DNA from: Shewanella algidipiscicola
GTDB taxonomy: Bacteria; Pseudomonadota; Gammaproteobacteria; Enterobacterales; Shewanellaceae
Direction: 5' to 3'
Length of the DNA: 64,000 nucleotides
Assembly: GCF_003605125.1 (NCBI RefSeq)
Contig: NZ_QPQT01000011.1
Location: 1 to 64,000 of the forward strand
Positions 28,443 to 36,755 of this stretch are shown here, in pieces. The notes under the pieces are model-generated. The model had not been told where the DNA came from. It saw nothing but the letters and a program-made list of their open reading frames with translations, and did no database searches. The position numbers and the translations under genes are program-made. How positions within the stretch are numbered: the first letter of the stretch is position 1; every line of letters begins with the position of its first letter.

Positions 28443-31400
28443 ATGGAACAGGTCGGGATTTACGAAAAGCTTATTACTCAACTCATTGAGCAGCGCTTAG
28501 ATAAGGACATATTTTTTGTTGGGGAAAGGAAGCTAGAAGTTGCTGAGGCAAGTGTTTGGCTCTCACGTTTTTTGACTAAAGTCATTGAATATGTGATTCA
28601 TTCTGTTCCCGCAGATGAAAACCAAGTTATCAATCAAATCAGTTTGGCTAATCGGTTAGTGATGTGGCTCAAAGAGCACATTAACGATGATGATTTTATT
28701 GATGAAAATCTCATCGATAGCCAAGGCCGGATACTCACGGCTCTCTTTAACAAGCAAAATCCTATTGCAACTGATTTACCTAAATATACGGCCGCCATAT
28801 TTCCATTAACAGGGCTCACTCAGAGTGAGCTTTTTTGTGGTAGTAATGCGGGATTATCGCTTGAAAGTGAGCTTAAACGTGAGATCCGCTCATCAGATAA
28901 AATCTATTGGCTGGTGTCATTTATCAAGTGGACGGGTATTCGTATCTTCAAAAATGAACTTGAGGAATTTACGCGCAGTGGTAAAGAGTTACGCATCATC
29001 ACGACATCTTATATGGGCGCGACTGATGCTAAGGCCGTCGAGTTTCTAGCCAGTTTACCCAATACCCAAGTAAAATTAAGTTACAACACTAAACGCGAAA
29101 GGCTGCATGCAAAATCCTATTTATTTTTACGGAATACGGGTTTTCATACTGGTTATATCGGTTCTTCAAATTTATCGCATTCTGCATTGACTAGCGGGCT
29201 TGAGTGGAACCTTAAGATCACCACCCAAGAAATTCCCCACATCATTGATAAATCACTCAGTACCTTTGAAACTTACTGGGAATCGAACGAATTTGAGCTT
29301 TTTAGCGGTGATGCGAGCAGTAAAGAAAAGTTAAACAATGCACTCAAAGAAGCAAAAGGCAGTAGTACCGAATCGAGCTCATTTCATTTTGACATTAAGC
29401 CGTTTGCGCATCAGCGAGAAATCCTCGAACAGCTTGCTGTAGAACGAAGCGTTCATGGCCGTTTTAAAAATCTCATCGTCGCGGCAACTGGCACGGGTAA
29501 GACTATTATATCTGCGTTCGATTTCGCGCGATTTTATAAACAACATCCAGAAGCCAATTTTCTATTTGTTGCCCATAGGCAAGAAATTTTACAGCAAGCC
29601 CTCAGTGCTTATCGCGGTGTGTTAAGGAATAATCAATTTGGCGAGTTATGGGTAGCAGAGCATAAACCAAATAGTTACAAACACTTATTTGCATCTATTC
29701 AAAGCTTGAATCTGCAACTTGATAACCTGCCATTAGCGGCTGATTTTTATGATTATATTGTGATTGATGAAGTCCATCATGTTGCTGCGAGTAGTTACCG
29801 AGGGCTATTAGCTCATTTTGAGCCGACTATTTTACTTGGGCTCACGGCAACCCCTGAGCGTCATGATGGTGTCGATATTTTGGCTGACTTCTGCGGTGTG
29901 ATTGCCGCAGAAATACGTTTACCCGAAGCCATCAATCAACGGCATTTATGTCCATTTCAATATTTTGCGATCGATGATGAGACCGATCTTCGCAAGCTAA
30001 GTTGGAGCCGTGGCCGATACGATGTTGCTGAACTGAGCAATTTATATACTCATAATGAACAGCGTGTGACGCGTATTATTCGCAGCCTAGCTGAAACTGT
30101 AACAGATATAAATAATATTAAGGCGTTAGCCTTTTGCGTAAGTAAGGAACACGCCGAGTATATGGCGAAAAAGTTCAATTTATCAAAGATTAGCGCCGAT
30201 GTGCTGACCAGTGATAATAGTGAAGAGCGCCACGAAAAACGGCAAAGCTTAGTTAGTGGCAAATTATCCATTTTGTGTGTGGTGGATATTTTCAACGAAG
30301 GTGTCGATATTCCAGAGGTCGATACCTTGTTATTTTTACGGCCAACGGAAAGCTTGACTATATTCCTGCAACAACTTGGCCGTGGTTTGCGTCTCACCGA
30401 TGATAAACAGTGCTGTACTATATTAGATTTTGTTGGCAATTCACGCGATGAATATGATTTCTCACAGAAATTTAGAGCGTTAGTAGGTAAAACCAATCAG
30501 TCGATTAAAGATGAAGTTCTGAATGATTTTCCGCATCTACCACTAGGGTGCCGAATTGAACTTGAGGAGAAAGCGCAGTCGATGATTTTGCGTAATATTA
30601 GCCGAGCTACGCTCAATGCCAATCGATTCACCAGTCTAATGGCAAACTTTAAACATCAAACTGACTTGCCGCTCACGTTAGGCAATTTTTTACGCATGAA
30701 CCCGCAAGTGAGTCTTGAAGATATTTATCGCATAAAGATTAATGGCCAAAGTGGATGGACCTTGTTAGCCGAGGCCGTACAGGGGATTGCAGAACCTGCA
30801 GTTCAGCCCGATTTAGCTAAAGCTTATTATCGCGCGATTAACTTCCACTTACTCAGTTGCACGTCATTATCCTATTTAAAATTTATCAAACAGTTATGCG
30901 AAAATGATTTTGTCTTTAATGGGGTGGATTCTATTCAAAATCAGTTTGCTTTGATGTGTCATTACAACTTTTGGGATAAGTCAGGTACGGCTTTAAACGT
31001 TAACAGTTTAGCGGCTAGTTTGCTGATGCTACGCAATAAGCCGTTACAGGAAGAATTGTTGGCAGTATTGGCGATACTGATCAACCGGATACACCATCAA
31101 GAAATGGATTTGGAATTGGCGCAGCCCAGCGCATTGAAAGTGCATTCTCGTTATACTCGTGAGCAAATTTTAGCAGCAATCGGTGCAAGCACATTTGTAG
31201 CTAAATCGCCTTCAAGAGAAGGTGTGCTTGCTATTAATGACCAAAATCTTGAATGCTTATTTGTAACGTTAAACAAATCAGAGAAGCAGTTTTCACCGAC
31301 AACCATGTATCACGACTATGCCATTAGCGAGCATCTTTTTCACTGGCAATCACAAAATAGCGCACGGCCAGAACGTGGTCGAGGCCTGAGTTATATTGAG

Positions 31401-31604
31401 CAACAAAAGCTAAGGAAAACCATACTGTTGTTTGTTCGAGAGCAGTCAAAAGACGAAAATGGCCGCACTATGGGATTCGTGAATTTTGGCAAAGTACATT
31501 ATGTCAGCTATAGCGGTTCACAACCGATGAATATCACATGGCGATTAGAGCATCCAATACCTGATGTAATGTGGCATGACGCCGCTAAATTATCTGTTGG
31601 TTAG
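28443..31604 (+). CDS. PLD-like / superfamily 2 helicase / DUF3427 protein
   Basis: The protein has 1053 residues from the ATG at 28443; a TTG ten codons earlier is also possible. An N-terminal region (about 1-140) precedes a phospholipase-D-like domain (about 150-290) with RLHAKSYLF near 220 and GSSNLSHSAL. The SF2 motor has Walker A ATGTGKT near 348, the DEVHH box near 441, LTATPERHDG and motif VI QQLGRGLRL near 643. The last 350 residues match the DUF3427 layout. Such proteins look like restriction- or repair-related helicases; the PLD domain may cut DNA. No methylase or specificity gene is adjacent, so a defence role is a guess. It sits alone in the accessory block near oriC. Confidence 0.8.
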   Translation: MEQVGIYEKLITQLIEQRLDKDIFFVGERKLEVAEASVWLSRFLTKVIEYVIHSVPADENQVINQISLANRLVMWLKEHINDDDFIDENLIDSQGRILTALFNKQNPIATDLPKYTAAIFPLTGLTQSELFCGSNAGLSLESELKREIRSSDKIYWLVSFIKWTGIRIFKNELEEFTRSGKELRIITTSYMGATDAKAVEFLASLPNTQVKLSYNTKRERLHAKSYLFLRNTGFHTGYIGSSNLSHSALTSGLEWNLKITTQEIPHIIDKSLSTFETYWESNEFELFSGDASSKEKLNNALKEAKGSSTESSSFHFDIKPFAHQREILEQLAVERSVHGRFKNLIVAATGTGKTIISAFDFARFYKQHPEANFLFVAHRQEILQQALSAYRGVLRNNQFGELWVAEHKPNSYKHLFASIQSLNLQLDNLPLAADFYDYIVIDEVHHVAASSYRGLLAHFEPTILLGLTATPERHDGVDILADFCGVIAAEIRLPEAINQRHLCPFQYFAIDDETDLRKLSWSRGRYDVAELSNLYTHNEQRVTRIIRSLAETVTDINNIKALAFCVSKEHAEYMAKKFNLSKISADVLTSDNSEERHEKRQSLVSGKLSILCVVDIFNEGVDIPEVDTLLFLRPTESLTIFLQQLGRGLRLTDDKQCCTILDFVGNSRDEYDFSQKFRALVGKTNQSIKDEVLNDFPHLPLGCRIELEEKAQSMILRNISRATLNANRFTSLMANFKHQTDLPLTLGNFLRMNPQVSLEDIYRIKINGQSGWTLLAEAVQGIAEPAVQPDLAKAYYRAINFHLLSCTSLSYLKFIKQLCENDFVFNGVDSIQNQFALMCHYNFWDKSGTALNVNSLAASLLMLRNKPLQEELLAVLAILINRIHHQEMDLELAQPSALKVHSRYTREQILAAIGASTFVAKSPSREGVLAINDQNLECLFVTLNKSEKQFSPTTMYHDYAISEHLFHWQSQNSARPERGRGLSYIEQQKLRKTILLFVREQSKDENGRTMGFVNFGKVHYVSYSGSQPMNITWRLEHPIPDVMWHDAAKLSVG

Positions 31605-31830
31605 CAAAGAGCCTCTGCTTATCAATTAATCAATCAAAACATAAATCTAAATTCCATTTTATTGCAGATAGTTATAGAGAGTTGCAAAGGCTAAGTTGTT
31701 CCCAAGGCGCTATATAAAGGCATGTTCAATTAACGCATTTTTATAATGCTATGTAAGCTCGAACAAACTTAGCCATTCCCTTATACTGCATCTCATCAAA
31801 TCGAGACCACTTAAAACTAGGGTTAAGTTT

Positions 31831-32538
31831 ATGCCGAATTGCTGCAATCCTAATAGAGCCAAAATCTTCATCATAGGTCTGCCGCGAACAGGAACCACGA
31901 GTGTTAGTGTGGCTTTGTTAGAACAGGGCTTTAAAGTGGCTCATCAAGCGTTTACTAAGCAGGCATTTGAGTTGGCGGATGTGGTGTCTGACGCGCCTTG
32001 TTTCAGTGATTATCGGCAATTACATCAGCTCTATCCCAATGCAAAATTTATTTATCTTGAGCGGGCTTTAGATGCTTGGGTGCCATCGATGCAGATGTTA
32101 CTTAGTCGAATGTTGGTGCACCTTGATGATAAAACGGGGCGGTTTCATCCCATTTTAAAGCGCAGTTTTAATCACAGTTTTGCGATTAATCGGGTGGATG
32201 ATCCTATGTGTGCGATGCATTTGGTTGATTGTTATCATAATCATAAAAAACAAGTTTTTGATTACTTTAGCGAGCAAGCTAACTTTATTAGTATTGATAT
32301 TAGTGATGCTGATAGTTTGGCAAAGCTTATGACATTTTTATCGGTTGAACCTTTGAACGGCGCGCTATCTTGCGATCTGAAACCATCTTCCCACTCAAAT
32401 TTGCCTCATTTAAACTTTCCTCATTTAAATAAAGGGCGAAATGTCGCCAGTTGGGATGAATATAAACATCCTAATAAAATCAGTGCTAATGCTGTCGGGC
32501 CCGATAAACGTAAGTTTTTCAGTTACAAATTGGGTTAA
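31831..32538 (+). CDS. Sulfotransferase-like P-loop protein
   Basis: The protein has 235 residues. The N-terminal IFIIGLPRTGTTSVSVALLEQ is the PAPS 5'-phosphosulfate loop of the sulfotransferase fold, followed by a second segment, LYPNAKFIYLERALDAWVPS, resembling the 3'-phosphate-binding strand. It fits the compact Sulfotransfer_4-type family, often found as single genes in marine bacteria. The acceptor molecule is unknown. It follows the helicase gene by 226 bp, and there is no evidence that they work together. Confidence 0.7.
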   Translation: MPNCCNPNRAKIFIIGLPRTGTTSVSVALLEQGFKVAHQAFTKQAFELADVVSDAPCFSDYRQLHQLYPNAKFIYLERALDAWVPSMQMLLSRMLVHLDDKTGRFHPILKRSFNHSFAINRVDDPMCAMHLVDCYHNHKKQVFDYFSEQANFISIDISDADSLAKLMTFLSVEPLNGALSCDLKPSSHSNLPHLNFPHLNKGRNVASWDEYKHPNKISANAVGPDKRKFFSYKLG

Positions 32539-32584
32539 CTTATCTTGAACATCACATAATTACAGTGGAATAAACGAGAGGTGA

Positions 32585-32600
32585 AGTTTCACGTGGAACT
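32585..32600. promoter_or_regulatory. parS: parS-like site inside a hairpin
   Basis: AGTTTCACGTGGAACT matches the ParB target TGTTTCACGTGAAACA at 13 of 16 positions and keeps the CACGTG core. It is the centre of an 11-bp-stem hairpin (32580-32605) just past the sulfotransferase gene. Confidence 0.6.
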
Positions 32601-32605
32601 TCACC

Positions 32606-33462
32606 GCCCTAGTTGCTATTAACCAAAGGCTTTGAATTGCACTATTAATAGGTAATAGGCAGTAACAACTGAGTCTGTTTTTATACATGGTCTCTTACCC
32701 ACCATGCTCATCAAACCCGCGCTAGCGTATGCTGTTCTCTAAACTTCGGTTGTTTAGACTTCAAAATATCACGACTGGCCATGTTAACTTCCGCTATCGA
32801 GCTCACTTTCGACGTTTTACCACCTTGATGCCGCCATGTTTATCTATAGTTGCTGCGTGTGTTATCGCTCGCAGTGGGTGTTGGTCATAGCCTACTCGGT
32901 TTATCTTCATGTTAATTGAGTCATTACTGCCTAAAGACCTGATTGATTTCGATCTAAATTATTTAGGCTAATACTGGGTTAATTAGATTGGTCTGATTGG
33001 CGTGCATTTGTTAGGTCTAAATATTGGATCGAGTGCTGGGGAAGCAGAGTTATTGCTTGTTGGTTGGTATGCTGAAAAAGCGTGAAAATCTAGTATAAAA
33101 AAGCGAGTAGAATGGTTGACATCGACTAATCAGTCGATCTGCGCTGCGATCTGGCTTATTTTTAGCGATAAATTTTGAGTATAACTTTTTTACTGAGATC
33201 TGAAATTTACTAAGCTAATCAAAATACACAAATAACATCGATTTATTTTTTCCTTAAAAAACAAACCATTAACGCTTCGCGCCTTATGTTGATTAACTTT
33301 AGATCCCCCGTGGATTACTTGTTGATATCTCTGTTGATTAAATTGATCTCGATCTGAGTGTTTATGCACCAAAGCGTGACAAGATCTTTAAATGATCGCC
33401 ACTTTTTTGTTTGATTTTTGAGCGGGTATAGCGCCAATGTCACGGCTGAATTGGAGGTAAGA
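32606..33462. other. Long non-coding stretch with a GATC cluster
   Basis: I find no supported gene in these 857 bp; short frames are interrupted and lack ribosome sites. The right half (33136-33397) holds eight GATC sites in about 260 bp, with two more at 32951 and 33027. It also has a weak DnaA-like CGTGGATTA at 33309. Confidence 0.5.
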
Positions 33463-33663
33463 TTGAACGTCAATTTGGGTGCGTTTGAAAACCATTTTGG
33501 TGCCTCTGCTTTAAAACGTGATTATTTTGATCTTGCTTCGGGTGAATCTATAGTAATGGTTTTTAGCAACGTTGAGTTGTCATCATTAGCCAAGCCTTTT
33601 GTTCGCATCGATGATGGAAAATACCAAACCTTTATTCGACAAGTTGATTCAAGAGTTGAGTAA
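33463..33663 (+). CDS. Small protein of unknown function with TTG start
   Basis: A TTG at 33463 has a perfect GGAGG 5 bp upstream (33453-33457), which decides the start; the open frame itself extends further left. The product is 66 residues, beginning with NVNLGAFENHFGASALKRDY and ending with a charged tail. It has no signal peptide or membrane segment, and I do not recognise a domain. It is convergent with the broken OmpA-like gene. Confidence 0.4.
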   Translation: MNVNLGAFENHFGASALKRDYFDLASGESIVMVFSNVELSSLAKPFVRIDDGKYQTFIRQVDSRVE

Positions 33664-33711
33664 GACGTTAAACCTTAAACCTTAATGATGAAGCTGTGCT
33701 TTACTCCGAGT

Positions 33712-34196
33712 TTAAAATCTAAAGATCGAAGCAAGAGTTAGAGGCTGAGCTTCACTTATCCCTTGCACATCAACTATTTCAGCAGGGATGCCATACTGTT
33801 CGACTAGCAGCTTTGCCAAACTGTTGGCTCGCGCTTCGGACAATGTGAGATGGACGCTTCATCTCCCTGACTATCAGCAAACCCGGTGATTTTATATGTG
33901 CCTGTGCTGTCACCTGGAATGAACTCTGCAATACTGGCGATCTGGGCCCTAGTTAACTCTGCAGAGTTTACGTCGAAATTAAGTGTTAACGCTTTATTTG
34001 ATGAGCTCTTTATGGGGGCCGCCGTCTCGATAACTTCCATCACCAGACAAGGTTGGGAGTCAATATCTGTTACGTGACTGCGGCAAATATCGCCAGAAAA
34101 AGGACACTGGCGTACCCAGCTTGCCTGTTAGGGAATTGACTTAAATTAGCTTTTTGCAGCGACTTTGTATAACAGGGTGCGGTAGAACACTTGCAT
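33712..34196 (-). pseudogene. OmpA-like gene broken by frameshifts
   Basis: An ATG at 34196 with AGGA upstream starts MQVFYRTLLYKVAAKS and then stops. A shifted frame continues into a hydrophobic segment (AGYASVLFLAIFAAVT). A third frame carries the beta-strand/OmpA domain (ALTLNFDVNSAELTRAQIAS and YKITGFADSQGDE). After another shift it continues LSEARANSLAKLLVEQYGIP to a TAA at 33712. Together they rebuild an anchored protein of about 160 residues with an OmpA peptidoglycan-binding domain. Three shifts indicate a dead gene. It is the most distal of the minus-strand pilus-like cluster. Confidence 0.75.
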
Positions 34197-34332
34197 GGCT
34201 CAATCCTTGACCCTGATTTACTTTCTCGGCTATTTGACTATCTCAATCACTTCTGCATTTTGAACTCATTGCTATAACGCAATGAAAATACCGATATGAT
34301 ATTGAAATACATATAAATTAATATGTGCAAGG

Positions 34333-34911
34333 TTACTCGTTTTCCCAAATGGACAGAGGCTGAATAGAACACCATTGCCAGAATTTCTTCTCAACCAAGT
34401 CACTTGCCTCTAAAGGGACTCGTCCTTCAAACAGGCGCCAATTCTCTTCGGCAAATTTCAATGCGTAGCGGTAAAGCTGTCCCTTAGTCGTTTCAAAATT
34501 TGACTCATCCATGCCAAAAGCACCGCCATCACGCATCAACTCCCAAGGAATGACTATTTCCCCTGACTTCTTCTTATGGTTTCTGAAAAAAGCTTCGGTA
34601 AACACACTGGCGGAGCCTCCGACCTCTGTACAGTCATTCCATCGCTGACAACTATAGTAAAGCTTGTCGCTTTCGGCAGAACCATCTTCAGCTTCCAATG
34701 CTTTATATGGACATGGGCGTTCCCAAGCCCTTTCTATACTGGCCTCAGCTACGCCTTTACGCGCCAGTTCAACCTCATGGGGCTTAGGAATGGCCATTTC
34801 TAATAACAAGTCATAGCCAGTTTTTTCCTCTGCAATGGAAATAGAGGCGGCGCTGAGCAGCGAGGCACAAAGTAAAAACTTTGCTTGAAATAACCTTATT
34901 CTAAATCGCAT
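34333..34911 (-). CDS. Secreted protein of unknown family, paralogue of the upstream gene
   Basis: The protein has 192 residues with a signal peptide (about 1-27, ending ISIA). The mature part shares an unmistakable pattern with the neighbouring 34960-35547 product: AWERPCPY, a RW-DC segment, YALKFAE-NWRLFEGR, then FWQWC and PLSIW. Several conserved Cys (CPY, C-RW-DC, WC) suggest disulfide bonds in the periplasm. I cannot name the family. Tandem duplication is the simplest origin. It is downstream of the pilin remnant and probably part of the same transcription unit. Confidence 0.65.
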   Translation of the reverse strand: MRFRIRLFQAKFLLCASLLSAASISIAEEKTGYDLLLEMAIPKPHEVELARKGVAEASIERAWERPCPYKALEAEDGSAESDKLYYSCQRWNDCTEVGGSASVFTEAFFRNHKKKSGEIVIPWELMRDGGAFGMDESNFETTKGQLYRYALKFAEENWRLFEGRVPLEASDLVEKKFWQWCSIQPLSIWENE

Positions 34912-34959
34912 TTTTGCACCTAAGTCACTGTTGATAAGAAGTCGAAATACATACCAATC

Positions 34960-35547
34960 CTAATCATCTAGTTTACTTTTCCAAATAGACAAAGGTTCGA
35001 CCGTGCACCATTGCCAGAATTGCTTTTTAACGAGTTTGTCGGCTTCGCTAGCACTGCGCCCTTCAAACAAGCGCCAGTTTTTTTCAGCAAATTTCAAGGC
35101 GTAGTTATACGAATGTCCCGAACCTCCTCCAAATTCTGCATCATTCTTGGCCAAGTCTTCGCCATCATCTTTCCACTGCTGAGGAATTTCCTCCCCAGTT
35201 TTATGGTGCTTGAAAAAACCTTCAGTAAACCGACTCGCATCAGCACCTGCTGTTTTACAATCTTGCCAACGGCGACAGCGCAGGGCGGCTTCGTCAACAT
35301 CGAAATCGCCCGAACCTTCCGTAAGCAAACGAGAGCTGTTATAGGGACATGGCCGCTCCCAAGCATTCTCTATGCTTGTCTCTGCCACACCTTGACGGGC
35401 AAATTCAACCTCATCGGGTTTAGGGGCGTTAGCAAGGATGCTTTCCACAGTTAGCGCTTTTTCTTCCGCCACTGATGTAGGAGCAAGCATGAATAGTGAT
35501 ATACAAAGTAAAAGTTTTACGCGAAAAAGTATTTGGTTGAATAACAT
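34960..35547 (-). CDS. Secreted protein of unknown family, paralogue of the downstream gene
   Basis: The protein has 195 residues when started at the ATG at 35547, where the signal peptide (LLLCISLFMLAPTSVA) begins properly; the open frame extends 26 codons upstream. The mature domain mirrors its neighbour: EVEFARQGVAETSIENAWER, CRRWQDCKTAG, FTEGFFKHH, YALKFAEKNWRLFEGR and KKQFWQWCTVEPLSIW. The domain is unrecognised but clearly conserved between the two copies, so both are likely real proteins. It lies 89 bp after the pilin remnant. Confidence 0.65.
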   Translation of the reverse strand: MLFNQILFRVKLLLCISLFMLAPTSVAEEKALTVESILANAPKPDEVEFARQGVAETSIENAWERPCPYNSSRLLTEGSGDFDVDEAALRCRRWQDCKTAGADASRFTEGFFKHHKTGEEIPQQWKDDGEDLAKNDAEFGGGSGHSYNYALKFAEKNWRLFEGRSASEADKLVKKQFWQWCTVEPLSIWKSKLDD

Positions 35548-35636
35548 CGTTACAGTGTTCCTATACGAAATATGTTGTTTTACGATAAAAGGGATTAGGC
35601 GACATGGCACTGTGGCCTTGATCACTTGATGTCCTG

Positions 35637-35912
35637 CTAACGAGCACTGGCCTTAGAAGCAGTTTCGTTGTAAGCGTTCAAGCCACCAGCCTTGGCAGCG
35701 TCAGTTACCGCTTTTTTACCTGCTTTTTCAGCTTCACTATTGGCAGTCTCAGCTTCATTTGCACTACCTGAAAGTTCAGCGGCCATAGAAGCCGTTTGGT
35801 TACGTACCACATCACCAAACATAGTGAACGCCCCGATAGTCGCAATAGCAATTAGAGCCACGATGATGACGTATTAAGCCATACCTTGACCGCGAATTTT
35901 ACGTTGAGACAT
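35637..35912 (-). pseudogene. Flp/TadE-like pilin gene with a stop at the conserved Glu5
   Basis: The frame from the ATG at 35912 reads MSQRKIRGQGMA, then TAA (35876-35874), then YVIIVALIAIATIGAFTMFG and continues to a TAG at 35637 (91 codons). The layout is that of a type IVb Flp pilin: a short leader, a prepilin-peptidase cleavage site after RG, hydrophobic helix, then an Ala/Ser/Glu-rich tail. The stop replaces the Glu at mature position 5, normally GAA, by a single base change. No internal start would restore the leader. Without read-through the gene is dead. Confidence 0.8.
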
Positions 35913-36030
35913 AGTTTCATTCCTTGAATCAATTGATAGTAATTTCGCGGTTATTATTAGTACAATCCTTCGATGAATCAATTGCCCAGAAGGGTAAAAA
36001 TTACTTAGGCATCATACTCAGAATGATTAA

Positions 36031-36630
36031 TTAGTATGATGACATTAATTGAATTCGCCCTTTAAGGTTGTTTTTCCTGTAAATATTTTGGAGATGCATT
36101 TTCACAGTGTTTAGCGAAATATTCAGCGCATTTGCGATTTCCTGATTGCTTAGTCCTTTAAAAATACAATCCACTATTTGCCGTTCTTTCTGGGTGACAT
36201 TAAGAGCCATTCTTTCAGAGTTTTGAGTCTTTTTATTGTATATTTCATATACATATTGTGAGAGCGCTTTTCGTGAAAAGTACATCTCCCCTTTAACAAG
36301 GAAATCGATAGCAGTTAGCTGCAACACTAAAGAACTATTTCTTATCAATTGGCCGTGAAACCCTGTCCGCAGCAATTCGATTTCGATTTGAGTATCGAGG
36401 TGATTTACTATCGCGATATAGGCTGTAGAGGGCTTTGGCGTCGAAGAGACGCAGGGCTCTGGCTTTTGTGTACAATCTACAAAAACCACGCGATTGATAT
36501 GCTGTTCATCCGTGTATGATAATGCTTTGCGTAAACACCGACCATTCGCAAGGTAAAACTGCTTTAACTCAGGTAGTAAGTCAAAACCCTCTCCCTCCAG
36601 GCGTATACTGGTACGAGTTCGTATATCCAT
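36031..36630 (-). CDS. LuxR-type (CsgD-like) transcriptional regulator
   Basis: The protein has 199 residues. The C-terminal helix-turn-helix (about 140-199) is typical of the LuxR/FixJ class: LNVTQKERQIVDCIFKGLSN, QEIANALNISLNTVKMHLQN and IYRKNNLKGRIQL. The N-terminal half lacks the Asp pattern of a receiver domain, as in CsgD/VpsT-like regulators. It sits at the head of the minus-strand pilin cluster and diverges from the DUF4892-OmpA gene, so it may control either. There are 118 bp between it and the pilin remnant. Confidence 0.8.
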   Translation of the reverse strand: MDIRTRTSIRLEGEGFDLLPELKQFYLANGRCLRKALSYTDEQHINRVVFVDCTQKPEPCVSSTPKPSTAYIAIVNHLDTQIEIELLRTGFHGQLIRNSSLVLQLTAIDFLVKGEMYFSRKALSQYVYEIYNKKTQNSERMALNVTQKERQIVDCIFKGLSNQEIANALNISLNTVKMHLQNIYRKNNLKGRIQLMSSY

Positions 36631-36755
36631 ATAGTTCTCGGGTAATATTAAGCTGAAACAAATACGGAGGCTGACACTTTAATTGTTTTGTCGTATCATC
36701 CTACTCTCTTATTAATACGCTAAAGTAAGATTCGCCCGCTGAAAAGGATTTTTTT

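Noticed and set aside
28443..32538. Helicase plus sulfotransferase as a two-gene system
   Set aside because: The 226-bp gap and unrelated predicted activities give no support for joint function.
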